A DNA stretch of 22,456 bases. It comes from an archaeon (GTDB lineage: Archaea; Iainarchaeota; Iainarchaeia; Iainarchaeales; CSSED10-239). The stretch covers positions 1 through 22,456 of the forward strand of contig JAKQHQ010000008.1 of NCBI GenBank assembly GCA_029557995.1, read 5' to 3'. Both the position numbers and the translations under genes were made by a program. Shown one piece after another: positions 1-6,638 of the stretch; the first letter of the stretch is position 1; each line of letters opens with the position of its first letter. Under the pieces are notes generated by a model. The model was not told the DNA's origin and made no database searches. It was given only the letters and a program-made list of their open reading frames with translations.

Positions 1-283
1 CTTTCTGGAATGGTTTTTTTGGCAGGTTTTTTGCTCCTTTTATAAAATACATTAAAAGGTAAATTATAATACCTAGCAAAAGCCAGTTAATGAGAATTGA
101 AGAGTAGGCATTGTAGGCAGATACCTTGCCAAGCCCTGGAACCCTCAGGACAAGGCATAAAAGCATATTGATAACAAAAGATACCAAGACAACTATAAAC
201 GCTTCTGTAATACCAACCTTTTCATAAAAATGCTCAATTATGGCTTTTGGGCCTCTTTTAGATTTATAAACTTCTGTTAACAT
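1..283 (-). CDS. Partial multi-pass membrane protein (N-terminal 94 codons; possibly Yip1-like)
   Basis: The frame is open from an ATG at 281-283 to the left edge of the window, so the C-terminus is missing. The 94 visible residues begin with a short charged stretch (MLTEVYKSKRGPKAIIEHFY), followed by two hydrophobic segments at about residues 28-46 and 61-80 and a basic linker (KGAKNLPKK). A Shine-Dalgarno GGTGAT lies 5 nt before the ATG, which supports this start. A charged amphipathic N-terminus followed by a hairpin of membrane helices is what Yip1-family archaeal proteins look like, but no diagnostic motif is visible and the family call is a guess. The gene is divergent from nreA with only 31 bp between the starts. 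I am confident that it is a real membrane protein gene and not confident about its function. Confidence 0.7.
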   Translation of the reverse strand, partial: MLTEVYKSKRGPKAIIEHFYEKVGITEAFIVVLVSFVINMLLCLVLRVPGLGKVSAYNAYSSILINWLLLGIIIYLLMYFIKGAKNLPKKPFQK

Positions 284-314
284 CAAGAATCACCATTCTC
301 AGTAATAATATATT

Positions 315-1574
315 TTGGATAAAAGATTATATAAATGTTATGAAACGCGTTTAGGGTTAACTTGCTTATGGAAACTATTTAAAGATATTGATTGCAATAT
401 ATTTATTATATACTTGCACTATGATTTAGGGGATGGAAGGAGAAAAAATTTCTTAGCTCTTCCAACAAACCCTTTGCCAATAGGTTATGTTAGAATGACT
501 ACGAAAAAACAAGTGTTCTCTAAACCTTTTAATCTTGTCTATGAGAATAGATACCCTGACTTGCTAGTGGGCCCTGGGTTTTTCACAAACCCAGAGATTG
601 CAAGGGATTCAAGCCCAGACAATTGGATAAAAATGGAGCCAAAATCTATTGAACAGGAAAGGGCTAGACAGGTCTTTTCTTTCAAAGGCTTCAAAAAGAC
701 AGATGCTAACGCTAGCGACAGGTCCCTGTACGAGATACAACTGTTGTCTCAGGCACAAGACACCTCTGAAATTGAGGTTGAGCTGGATAATAGGCGCGGT
801 AATGTAAAGGAGGATTACAGCGGGGTAAACAACTGTTCCTATGGGTTTGAGAGTATAAGGATTATTGACAATGTAAAGATACCGCTTGTTATTGATAAGA
901 CAGTAAATGACTTGGATATGAAGGCTAAGGATGGGATAATCAGCATCTACAACAAGCTTGGTGATGTCTATAAGATTGAGCAGGTGCTGTCCTTGGGGCT
1001 TTTAGGGGTTGCAAAAAACCGAGTGCTTGTGCCAACAAGATGGGCTATCACATCAACTGACGACATTGTGTCTAAGGAGCTTATTGAAAATGAGATTCTA
1101 AATTACCAAACTATAGACAAGTGCCTTGTATTCTCTTTTAGCTTTTATCAAAACGTGTTTTACATACTGTTTATCCCGAGGAGCTGGGGCTTTGAACAGA
1201 TTGAACTATGGGGGGATAACTTCTGCGAGGACTTTGAGAGCAACTGCTCAAAAAAAACATATGCAAGCTCTGTGACTGGCGGGTATTACGCTGCAAGGCT
1301 GGAGGTTGCTAAGTATCTTTCTAAAAAGAAAAAACAGGCATGTGTCATTGTATTCAGAGATGTCTCGCCAAGCTATCATTCTAAGGGTGTGTGGGTCATC
1401 AGGGAGACTGTGCGGGAAGCTCTAACAAAAGAACCATATAGCTTCGAGTATTTGGAACAAGCTATGTCTTTTATTAACAACCACATTAGAAACGGAATAA
1501 GTTATTGGTTACCACACTCACAACTTTACAAAGAAATAAAAACACAAAAAAAGATAACTGATTTTTTTAAATAG
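315..1574 (+). CDS. nreA: NreA-type archaeal DNA repair protein with C-terminal PCNA-interacting peptide
   Basis: Recognised from the archaeal NreA/Nre (DUF650/DUF651) pattern: a Y-P-x-L-x-V-G-P block near residues 80-87, the block V-P-T-R-W-A-I-T-S-T-D-D at 239-250, and a C-terminal PIP box Q411-x-x-I414-x-x-F417-F418. NreA is known to interact with the PCNA clamp through such a C-terminal PIP motif and to act in repair of DNA damage. The 419-residue length is normal for the family. The N-terminus is odd. Family members usually begin with a Cys-rich zinc-binding module, but here only C8, C17 and C27 are present with no CxxC pair. The only usable start is TTG at 315, nine bases after an in-frame TAA at 306-308. 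A TATA-like element at 262-270 could place a transcript start near 292. The gene converges on the flavoprotein gene with a 2-bp gap. Confidence 0.85.
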   Translation: MDKRLYKCYETRLGLTCLWKLFKDIDCNIFIIYLHYDLGDGRRKNFLALPTNPLPIGYVRMTTKKQVFSKPFNLVYENRYPDLLVGPGFFTNPEIARDSSPDNWIKMEPKSIEQERARQVFSFKGFKKTDANASDRSLYEIQLLSQAQDTSEIEVELDNRRGNVKEDYSGVNNCSYGFESIRIIDNVKIPLVIDKTVNDLDMKAKDGIISIYNKLGDVYKIEQVLSLGLLGVAKNRVLVPTRWAITSTDDIVSKELIENEILNYQTIDKCLVFSFSFYQNVFYILFIPRSWGFEQIELWGDNFCEDFESNCSKKTYASSVTGGYYAARLEVAKYLSKKKKQACVIVFRDVSPSYHSKGVWVIRETVREALTKEPYSFEYLEQAMSFINNHIRNGISYWLPHSQLYKEIKTQKKITDFFK

Positions 1575-1576
1575 CT

Positions 1577-1939
1577 TTAAGCTAAAGAAATAATTTCCTT
1601 AATTGTAACAACAACTGCTCCCTTTGCTGGAAGCCCTTTGTTTTCTTTCATTACTTTTACTTGCTTTAACCATTTACCTGAAGAAAAGTATTTTGCTGTG
1701 CCTTTTAATTGATATCCCGTATCAGCCTTAGAATCCGTTACTGCGAGAGCACAGAATTTATTTGCAAAAATATTTTTTCTTGTTTTGTTCATGTAATTGT
1801 CAGTAATTAGAATATGGTTTTTAGAAACAACTTTTACATGAGATAAATAAACTACATTTGGTTTGTTGTTTTTGTCAATGGTTGCAAAGGCAATATTGTT
1901 TCTTTTTATAATTGTTTTTAATTTTGAAATATCAACCAT
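1577..1939 (-). CDS. Pyridoxamine-5'-phosphate-oxidase-like split-barrel flavoprotein
   Basis: A 120-residue protein with the layout of the PNPOx-like FMN-binding split barrel: an N-terminal helix, then strands I-A-F-A-T-I-D and P-N-V-V-Y-L, a strand ending in I-L-I-T-D, the basic stretch N-K-T-R-K-N-I that typically contacts FMN phosphate, and a closing V-V-V-T-I-K-E-I strand. Such small proteins bind FMN, F420 or haem; the substrate cannot be read from sequence. I place the start at ATG 1937-1939 and not at the upstream GTG (1946-1948), because an AGGTG Shine-Dalgarno (1946-1950) sits 6 nt before that ATG and overlaps the TAG stop of the preceding glycosyltransferase gene. The gene is therefore probably the last member of the aglB-aglH transcription unit, although nothing links flavin chemistry to glycosylation. 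Confidence 0.75.
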   Translation of the reverse strand: MVDISKLKTIIKRNNIAFATIDKNNKPNVVYLSHVKVVSKNHILITDNYMNKTRKNIFANKFCALAVTDSKADTGYQLKGTAKYFSSGKWLKQVKVMKENKGLPAKGAVVVTIKEIISLA

Positions 1940-1948
1940 TACTAACAC

Positions 1949-2977
1949 CTATAAAAACAAAATAAAACCAACTATACAGAAAAGAACCTCTACTAGTAAA
2001 ATTCCTGTTGTCACTTGTTTTTCTGTAAAGCCTTTCCCCAAAAGGGTTGTTGGGAGATACATCATAATATGCGTCCAAGAATAAATGCGCTTGTATGGCG
2101 CTTTTAGCGTTCCATCTTTTTGAAGGTCGCCTAAGCTTCTAACTTTTAGCTTGCCACGTAACTTTAATAAGATTTCTATGCCCCAAGGGATGAATATAAA
2201 CAACGCAAAGCTCTCAATGTTTCCTACAATGGCTATTGTTGCAAAGCTTGCGCCAAACAGGTAGGTAAGGGAGTCGCCTGGAAGCACCTTTGCTGGATAC
2301 CAGTTGTCTAAAAGGTAGGGTATGACAGCGCCTAACGCAAGAAAGGAGATTACTGCAGCCTCAGCCCTTCCATTTATAAGAGAAAAAATTCCAAGAGAGG
2401 TGGTAACAACAGCCATCAGCCCGCCTTCCAGCCCGTTAGTGCCAGCAAGCATGTTTGCTGAGTTTGTGATTACAACAAAGATTACTGGAACTATGAGCAA
2501 GGGATACAACAATCCAAAATCAACTGCGCCTATAAATGGGATATTCATTGTCTGGTCCCCAGCCATTATCGCAACCAATGGAATCACAGCTAAAACCGTC
2601 AGGGCTGGCTTTAGCCATTGCGGTAGCCCAACTCGTATTTCCATATCCCCGTAAATGTTCTTTACTGGCTCCTTGCTTACATTTAAGTCATCAAAAAAGC
2701 CAATAAGTGTTGCAACCAAGATAGTAAGGACTGAAGCTATAAGCACAATTGTGTCTAGCTTCAAGTAAAGTGTTGAAAGCAACGTAAAAAGCATGATACC
2801 AATAAAGAAGCCGAAAAACACAGGCATACCTGCTGACTGCGCAAGGACTGGCTTTTCCTTTTTCTGCTGGTCAACAGCAATCACGCCTCTTGTGAGAAAA
2901 AAGGCTTTAAATAATTTCACGGCAAAAAAGGATACCCCCAGCGAAACCAAAAAACACACAAGAAGCAATAGTTGCAT
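1949..2977 (-). CDS. aglH: GlcNAc-1-phosphate transferase, Alg7/AglH type (glycosyltransferase family 4)
   Basis: Polytopic membrane enzyme of 342 residues that transfers a HexNAc-1-phosphate from a UDP-sugar to a dolichyl/polyprenyl phosphate, the first step of N-glycan assembly on the cytoplasmic face. Visible motifs: the metal-binding G-F-F-D-D-L (D96, D97); the membrane-embedded N-S-A-N-M-L-A-G-T-N-G-L block at 172-183, whose L-A-G-x-N-G-L form is closer to eukaryotic Alg7 than to the bacterial D-G-x-D-G-L of WecA/MraY; and P-G-D-S at 233-236. About ten hydrophobic segments span the protein. The gene starts 10 bp after the stop of aglB, so donor synthesis and transfer are co-transcribed. 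The exact sugar is unknown, so the symbol AglH is by analogy with methanogen nomenclature. Confidence 0.85.
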   Translation of the reverse strand: MQLLLLVCFLVSLGVSFFAVKLFKAFFLTRGVIAVDQQKKEKPVLAQSAGMPVFFGFFIGIMLFTLLSTLYLKLDTIVLIASVLTILVATLIGFFDDLNVSKEPVKNIYGDMEIRVGLPQWLKPALTVLAVIPLVAIMAGDQTMNIPFIGAVDFGLLYPLLIVPVIFVVITNSANMLAGTNGLEGGLMAVVTTSLGIFSLINGRAEAAVISFLALGAVIPYLLDNWYPAKVLPGDSLTYLFGASFATIAIVGNIESFALFIFIPWGIEILLKLRGKLKVRSLGDLQKDGTLKAPYKRIYSWTHIMMYLPTTLLGKGFTEKQVTTGILLVEVLFCIVGFILFL

Positions 2978-2987
2978 TAGACATCAC

Positions 2988-4931
2988 TCATTGGCTTTCT
3001 TTATTGACCCTGTATATCCTAACCTTCCCAGAGCTATATGCCTTTGTGGCTATTGGCTCAAGGGTCTTGTCATCAAACCAAAGCCTTGCAAAGATTGTCT
3101 TATTGACAGCTGCATTTAAAAAATATATCCTTGAATTGTCTTTCTCCCTGTAAAGATATATCGGGGTGTTCTCAATAATCTCGTCAGGTGTAGTGTGATA
3201 ATCTGTCTTTATCTTTTCAAGCTCAAACTCCTGTATTGCTTGATTGCCACACACATAGTTTACAACCCCAGAAATTGGTTTTTCTTGCATTTGACATTCT
3301 AATGTAGTTCCAAAGTATCTTGTTATCTTTGGGTCATTAAACTTTGTTGTCCAATATCCATATACAGCAAACGAAGACATCCTATCAAAGTATGTGGCAT
3401 CAAACATTATGTAGTCGGTATCATAGTCCTTCAATATCTCTTTTGCCTGGTTGATGTCTTCAGATATCATAAACTTCCCAAAGTCGCTTGTGCCTTCCCA
3501 ATGCGAGTTTGTGTTATCAGTGCTCACCTTCCTTTCAGAGAAATACGCAATCCAGTGCCCGTAATCCCACCAGTTGAATATTTTCGCGTCCTGCGGGGTG
3601 TTATCGTAAAGCCAAAATATTGCGTTCTGCCAGTCCTTCTCTTGCGAGATAGTTGGCTCCTTACTTAACACAAAAAAGGAGCCTGCTGCGATTGCACCAA
3701 TCAGAAACACACCAAATAGCACAGTAAACACCCTTTTGTAATTTACTGATTTCTTGTCAAGCCACTCTGTAGTCAAGAAAAACAGAAAGCCAAAGCCTGC
3801 TGCTATCGGTAGCCCAAGAGTGTAAGTAAACTTCAGCTTTGTCCAGGCCATAAAGCCAGTTACAAGTATCCAGTAAAATATCAATAGCGAAAAGTAGTCA
3901 ATGCCCTCCTTGTCCTTGTTATTTGGCTTTTTAAATATCAGGTATAAAGGTATTGCAAGCAAAGCCAAAAACGGAACAACCACAAGCAGGCTGTATTTCT
4001 CGTAAAAGAACTGCTTGCCTGTATTCTCCTCGCCTACAGTCGCCCCAATCACATCTGCCTCGTCAATCGCTGCCTTGTTTACCCTATCTATGTTTGTTTC
4101 AGTGATTGGCAAGTAGTTAGTCACATATTCAGCTGTTCTGCTTAGCCATTTTGTGCCTGAATGTATTGTGGTTGAAACAGTAAAGAGCAAGAAGCAAACC
4201 AGAAATACCTTAGAAAAGGCAAGAATTTCTTTTTTCCCAATCTTTTTTATAAGCATATACACAAGCTGTGTCCCAAAATACGCAAGTAATACCAAAGGTA
4301 TAAGCAGGAACATATCCCAGGTTATGCTCATCAAAAAAAAGAAAAAAGCTCCAAGCACTGAACATGGTAGCCAGCTTTTAAGCTTATGCCTGTCATTGAT
4401 TGCCATTACCAAAAATATAAAACCCAGAACAAGCCACAAAAAACCCAAGGAGTCCTCCTCAAAGAACCCACCCATTGTCCTATAGACAAAGGCTGGAACT
4501 GTTGCTGCAATGACCCCCATTGCAAAACCTGTTCTTGTGTTGTAGGCCTTCTTCCCAAAGAAAAACATTGCAACAGATATTAGTGCACCAAAGATTGCAG
4601 GTAGCCATCTTGCATAAGCCATCAACAGCTCTTTATCATAGGCAGCACCAAGTGTAGTGATCTTGTATATGCCTGCTGTGAAATACCAAAGGAAATGTGG
4701 CCAGCTACTGTAATTGCTTCCACCTTGTTGGTAAAAGCCCAATGGGTCGTTTTGTGGGAGATTACCTTGCACAACATAGCCAGTAGCCCTCAGGTGCCAG
4801 TATGGGTCAAACTCAAACATATACTCGTATCTTAGAATATGCGCCCTGATGCCAAGCCCCAAAACAAAAATCAAAAGCACAATCAGGATGACCTGCCAGT
4901 GCTTGGAAAAAAAGTTTTTTATCTTACTCAT
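2988..4931 (-). CDS. aglB: Archaeal oligosaccharyltransferase catalytic subunit AglB (STT3)
   Basis: STT3/AglB transfers a lipid-linked oligosaccharide en bloc to Asn in N-x-S/T sequons on the outer face of the membrane. The 647-residue protein has a TM1 at about 12-30 and the first external-loop acidic motif (F-D-P-Y-W-H, D42). It also has a second acidic motif E-E-D at 158-160, an EL5-type T-V-G-E at 298-301, many TM helices up to about residue 422, then a soluble domain with the invariant W-W-D-Y-G at 454-458 that binds the sequon +2 Ser/Thr. The protein is at the short end for AglB because the C-terminal soluble domain is small. A TATA-like element (4957-4969) is about 26 bp upstream of a possible start point 5 nt before the ATG, so the mRNA is nearly leaderless. 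The gene heads the unit aglB-aglH-flavoprotein. Confidence 0.95.
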   Translation of the reverse strand: MSKIKNFFSKHWQVILIVLLIFVLGLGIRAHILRYEYMFEFDPYWHLRATGYVVQGNLPQNDPLGFYQQGGSNYSSWPHFLWYFTAGIYKITTLGAAYDKELLMAYARWLPAIFGALISVAMFFFGKKAYNTRTGFAMGVIAATVPAFVYRTMGGFFEEDSLGFLWLVLGFIFLVMAINDRHKLKSWLPCSVLGAFFFFLMSITWDMFLLIPLVLLAYFGTQLVYMLIKKIGKKEILAFSKVFLVCFLLFTVSTTIHSGTKWLSRTAEYVTNYLPITETNIDRVNKAAIDEADVIGATVGEENTGKQFFYEKYSLLVVVPFLALLAIPLYLIFKKPNNKDKEGIDYFSLLIFYWILVTGFMAWTKLKFTYTLGLPIAAGFGFLFFLTTEWLDKKSVNYKRVFTVLFGVFLIGAIAAGSFFVLSKEPTISQEKDWQNAIFWLYDNTPQDAKIFNWWDYGHWIAYFSERKVSTDNTNSHWEGTSDFGKFMISEDINQAKEILKDYDTDYIMFDATYFDRMSSFAVYGYWTTKFNDPKITRYFGTTLECQMQEKPISGVVNYVCGNQAIQEFELEKIKTDYHTTPDEIIENTPIYLYREKDNSRIYFLNAAVNKTIFARLWFDDKTLEPIATKAYSSGKVRIYRVNKESQ

Positions 4932-4956
4932 AATTTATTGCTCTCTGTAAATCATT

Positions 4957-4969
4957 GTATATATTAAAG
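4957..4969 (-). promoter_or_regulatory. TATA box of the aglB unit
   Basis: On the minus strand this reads T-T-T-A-A-T-A-T-A-T-A-C-A. Its centre lies about 31 bp upstream of the aglB ATG, which predicts a 5' leader of only about 5 nt. Assignment rests on position and AT content only. Confidence 0.4.
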
Positions 4970-5027
4970 AGCCATTATGTTTTTAAAAGAAATATATTTT
5001 AAAAAATAAAATATTAGTAACTTAAAA

Positions 5028-5064
5028 AAATATGTTTTTTTAAAAAAATTAAAAAAAATAAAAT
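5028..5064 (-). terminator. T-rich terminator of 5S rRNA
   Basis: Immediately after the mature 3' end of 5S rRNA, the minus strand reads several T-runs (T4, T8, T7) interrupted by A or AA. Oligo-T tracts without a hairpin are the usual intrinsic termination signal in archaea. Between this tract and the aglB TATA box there is only AT-rich sequence with no reading frame. Confidence 0.5.
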
Positions 5065-5180
5065 GTTAGCAACTAATTTGCAGCTCCAAGAAAGAACTTA
5101 GGGCAAACAATATCGGAGATAAACTTAACTTCTGGGTTCGGAAAGGGTCCAGGTGTTTCTCTATCCCTATGGTCGCTAAC
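5065..5180 (-). rRNA. rrf: 5S ribosomal RNA
   Basis: The minus-strand transcript begins GTTAGCGAC and ends GTTGCTAAC. These termini pair to form helix I with one G/A mismatch. Inside are the conserved 5S elements, including the CCGAACCCAGAAGTTAAG core of loops B/C and helix III, and the spacing expected for a 116-nt molecule. The gene stands alone: no 16S or 23S is present and its neighbours are tbp (upstream) and aglB (downstream). Unlinked 5S genes are known from some archaea. It has its own promoter, a TATA box exactly 26 bp from the 5' end, and its own T-rich terminator. Confidence 0.93.
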
Positions 5181-5200
5181 AAATAATATATGACTGAAAA

Positions 5201-5218
5201 GGTTTTTAAATGATTTCG
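5201..5218 (-). promoter_or_regulatory. BRE/TATA promoter of 5S rRNA
   Basis: The minus strand carries a BRE-like CGAAATCA directly followed by the TATA box TTTAAAAACC (centre near 5206), 26 bp upstream of the mature 5S 5' end at 5180. This is the textbook archaeal spacing. The whole element sits in the 40 bp between the 5S gene and the tbp stop codon (5221-5223). Confidence 0.65.
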
Positions 5219-5220
5219 CT

Positions 5221-5763
5221 TTATTTTTTCTTAGTGTCAGCCAACATCTTTTTAAGTTTATTCAAGCCCTTTGTGATGTCGTCTTCTGACTTAGCACCAG
5301 CACATATTAGCTTTCCGTTCTTGAAAAGCAAGATTGTAAGCTTTGGGTTAAATACCCTAACGATTGCACCAGGAAACTGCTCTGGCTCGTATTCTATGTT
5401 ATCTAAAGTTGTTGCTGCATTAAAAAGATCAACCTGCTTGTTTAGGTTTGAAGTAGCAACGAGGTTTACTATCTTGTAAGTTGCCCTGTCTTTCACGCTG
5501 ACATTCTTTTGGACCTCGTTTATTATTTTTGAGGCCTTACGAATCGCTGTCTTGATGTCTTTCTCGCTTGCAGCCCCAGAAACTATGATGTTACCGTTCT
5601 TGAAAAGAAGCAAGGAAACTTTCGGCTCGTCAATCTTCAGGATTGCGCCAGGAAACTGCTCTGGCTCGTATTCAACTTCTGGTATGGCTGTAGCAAGATT
5701 ATAAAGATCTAGGTTGTTGCCAAGCGAACTTAAAGCAACAAGATTAACTATTTTATATTCCAT
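5221..5763 (-). CDS. tbp: TATA-binding protein (TBP / TFIID-like general transcription factor)
   Basis: TBP binds the TATA box, bends it and recruits TFB and RNA polymerase. The 180 residues form the two pseudo-symmetric halves of the saddle: repeat 1 starts K-I-V-N-L-V-A (4-10) and repeat 2 starts K-I-V-N-L-V-A-T (97-104). Each carries E-Y-E-P-E-Q-F-P-G-A-I and a L-L-F-K-N-G turn, which place the DNA-intercalating phenylalanines. The tail is short and ends D-T-K-K-K. A Shine-Dalgarno GGTGA lies 7 nt before the ATG. At DNA level the two E-Y-E-P-E-Q-F-P-G-A-I segments are 32/33 identical (5362-5394 and 5641-5673), far closer than the age of the duplication would predict. The gene is monocistronic or ends just before the 5S promoter. 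Confidence 0.97.
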   Translation of the reverse strand: MEYKIVNLVALSSLGNNLDLYNLATAIPEVEYEPEQFPGAILKIDEPKVSLLLFKNGNIIVSGAASEKDIKTAIRKASKIINEVQKNVSVKDRATYKIVNLVATSNLNKQVDLFNAATTLDNIEYEPEQFPGAIVRVFNPKLTILLFKNGKLICAGAKSEDDITKGLNKLKKMLADTKKK

Positions 5764-5796
5764 TTACCTTTCACCGTTTTTTTAATTAAAAAGCAA

Positions 5797-5826
5797 AAAT
5801 TTATATATAATATTTATATATAAAAG
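5797..5826 (-). promoter_or_regulatory. Two tandem TATA boxes upstream of tbp
   Basis: Two TATATATAAA-type boxes on the minus strand (about 5812-5826 and 5797-5811) lie upstream of the tbp ATG (5763). The nearer one predicts a leader of roughly 16 nt that would include the GGTGA ribosome-binding site; the farther one predicts about 30 nt. Two boxes at the gene for the TATA-binding protein itself could allow autoregulation, but that is inference. Confidence 0.45.
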
Positions 5827-5937
5827 CATTTATAAAGCAATTTTTTAAAAGATTTTCTTAACTAAAAAACAACTAAAACTTGGGTAACTTAACTTTGTGT
5901 CGCCATTCTATTTGGCTTTTTTTAGGCAAATCAACAC

Positions 5938-5948
5938 AATATAAAAAG
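5938..5948 (+). promoter_or_regulatory. TATA box of the rpl21e operon
   Basis: The element AATATAAAAAG has its centre near 5943, predicting a transcript start around 5969 and a leader of about 23 nt before the rpl21e ATG at 5992. A second AT-rich stretch (5960-5970) is too close to the ATG to act as the box if the leader is to keep a ribosome-binding site. Confidence 0.45.
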
Positions 5949-5991
5949 ATTATGCAACTTAATTATATATTGATTTAAATGGTTGAAAAAT

Positions 5992-6306
5992 ATGGCAAAC
6001 AAAAAAGCAAAAGGAAAAAGGGCGCTTACAAGATCCAGATATAGAAGGAATGTAAGGGCAAAAACAACAGTTAATGAGCTTATCAAACCCATCATGGTTG
6101 ATGATGTTGTGCAGGTGAATGCAAACAGCTCTGTGCATAGTGGTCTGCCACATAGAAGGATGGATGGGATAACAGGTAAGGTTATTGGGTTTCAGGGGGA
6201 TTGCCCAGTTGTGCAATTAAAGACAGGAAACAAAACAAAAAAGATAATAACTCACAGGGCACACTTGAAACTTCTAAAGCAAATACCAAAGGGGGGAAAA
6301 AAATGA
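5992..6306 (+). CDS. rpl21e: Ribosomal protein L21e (eL21)
   Basis: A 104-residue basic protein of the large ribosomal subunit found only in archaea and eukaryotes. The N-terminus is very basic (A-N-K-K-A-K-G-K-R), and the middle contains the SH3-like core typical of eL21, including D-D-V-V-Q-V and S-S-V-H-S-G-L-P-H-R-R with the following G-I-T-G-K-V-I-G. I use the ATG at 5992 in place of the in-frame TTG at 5983, because M-A-N-K-K is the expected beginning. It is the first gene of the rpl21e-rpoF-DUF655-ksgA operon. Its TGA stop shares ATGA (6303-6306) with the next start, so translation is probably coupled. Confidence 0.95.
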   Translation: MANKKAKGKRALTRSRYRRNVRAKTTVNELIKPIMVDDVVQVNANSSVHSGLPHRRMDGITGKVIGFQGDCPVVQLKTGNKTKKIITHRAHLKLLKQIPKGGKK

Positions 6307-6638
6307 TAAATAACCCTATATATGTTGATGATCTAACATTAGCTGAGATTAAAAAGCTCCTTACAGAGAAAGGGAAAAAAAAAGAGCTTAACTACGAGCA
6401 GAAAATGGCTTTGGAGCATTCTAAGCAATTTGCTAAACTTACTCCTGTCAAGGCAGAAAAACTTAAAAAAGAGCTGACTGAGCTTAACTTAAGTAGCGAA
6501 GTAGCTACAAAGATAGTGGATATCATGCCTAATGCAATCGAACTAGATTTAATAGCTGAAAAAAATAAGACAATAACTGAGGAAAACAAAGGCAAGATTC
6601 TGGAGATTTTGGCTAAATATAAGAAAGATGAGGAATGA
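6303..6638 (+). CDS. rpoF: RNA polymerase subunit Rpo4 (RpoF, Rpb4 homologue)
   Basis: This 111-residue protein matches archaeal Rpo4, which pairs with Rpo7 to form the stalk of RNA polymerase. The order is right: an N-terminal strand with P-I-Y-V-D-D-L-T-L-A-E-I, the central helical region (Y-E-Q-K-M-A-L-E-H-S-K-Q-F) and a C-terminal HRDC-like helical domain ending I-L-E-I-L-A-K-Y. Overlaps of four bases (ATGA) on both sides, with rpl21e and the DUF655 gene, mark tight translational coupling. The gene order rpl21e-rpoF-DUF655-ksgA recurs across many archaea, which supports the assignment because Rpo4 sequences are poorly conserved. Confidence 0.92.
   Translation: MINNPIYVDDLTLAEIKKLLTEKGKKKELNYEQKMALEHSKQFAKLTPVKAEKLKKELTELNLSSEVATKIVDIMPNAIELDLIAEKNKTITEENKGKILEILAKYKKDEE

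Noticed and set aside
1572..1584. TAGCTT-T-AAGCTA palindrome between nreA and the flavoprotein gene as a bidirectional terminator
   Set aside because: Only 6-bp arms around one base and no T-run after it on either strand, so it is too weak to call.
5895..5939. TTGTGT ... ACACAA arms with inner GCC/GGC upstream of rpl21e, which could be a structured leader
   Set aside because: The arms are 6 and 3 bp with long unpaired parts, and they lie upstream of the predicted transcript start, so an RNA element is unlikely.
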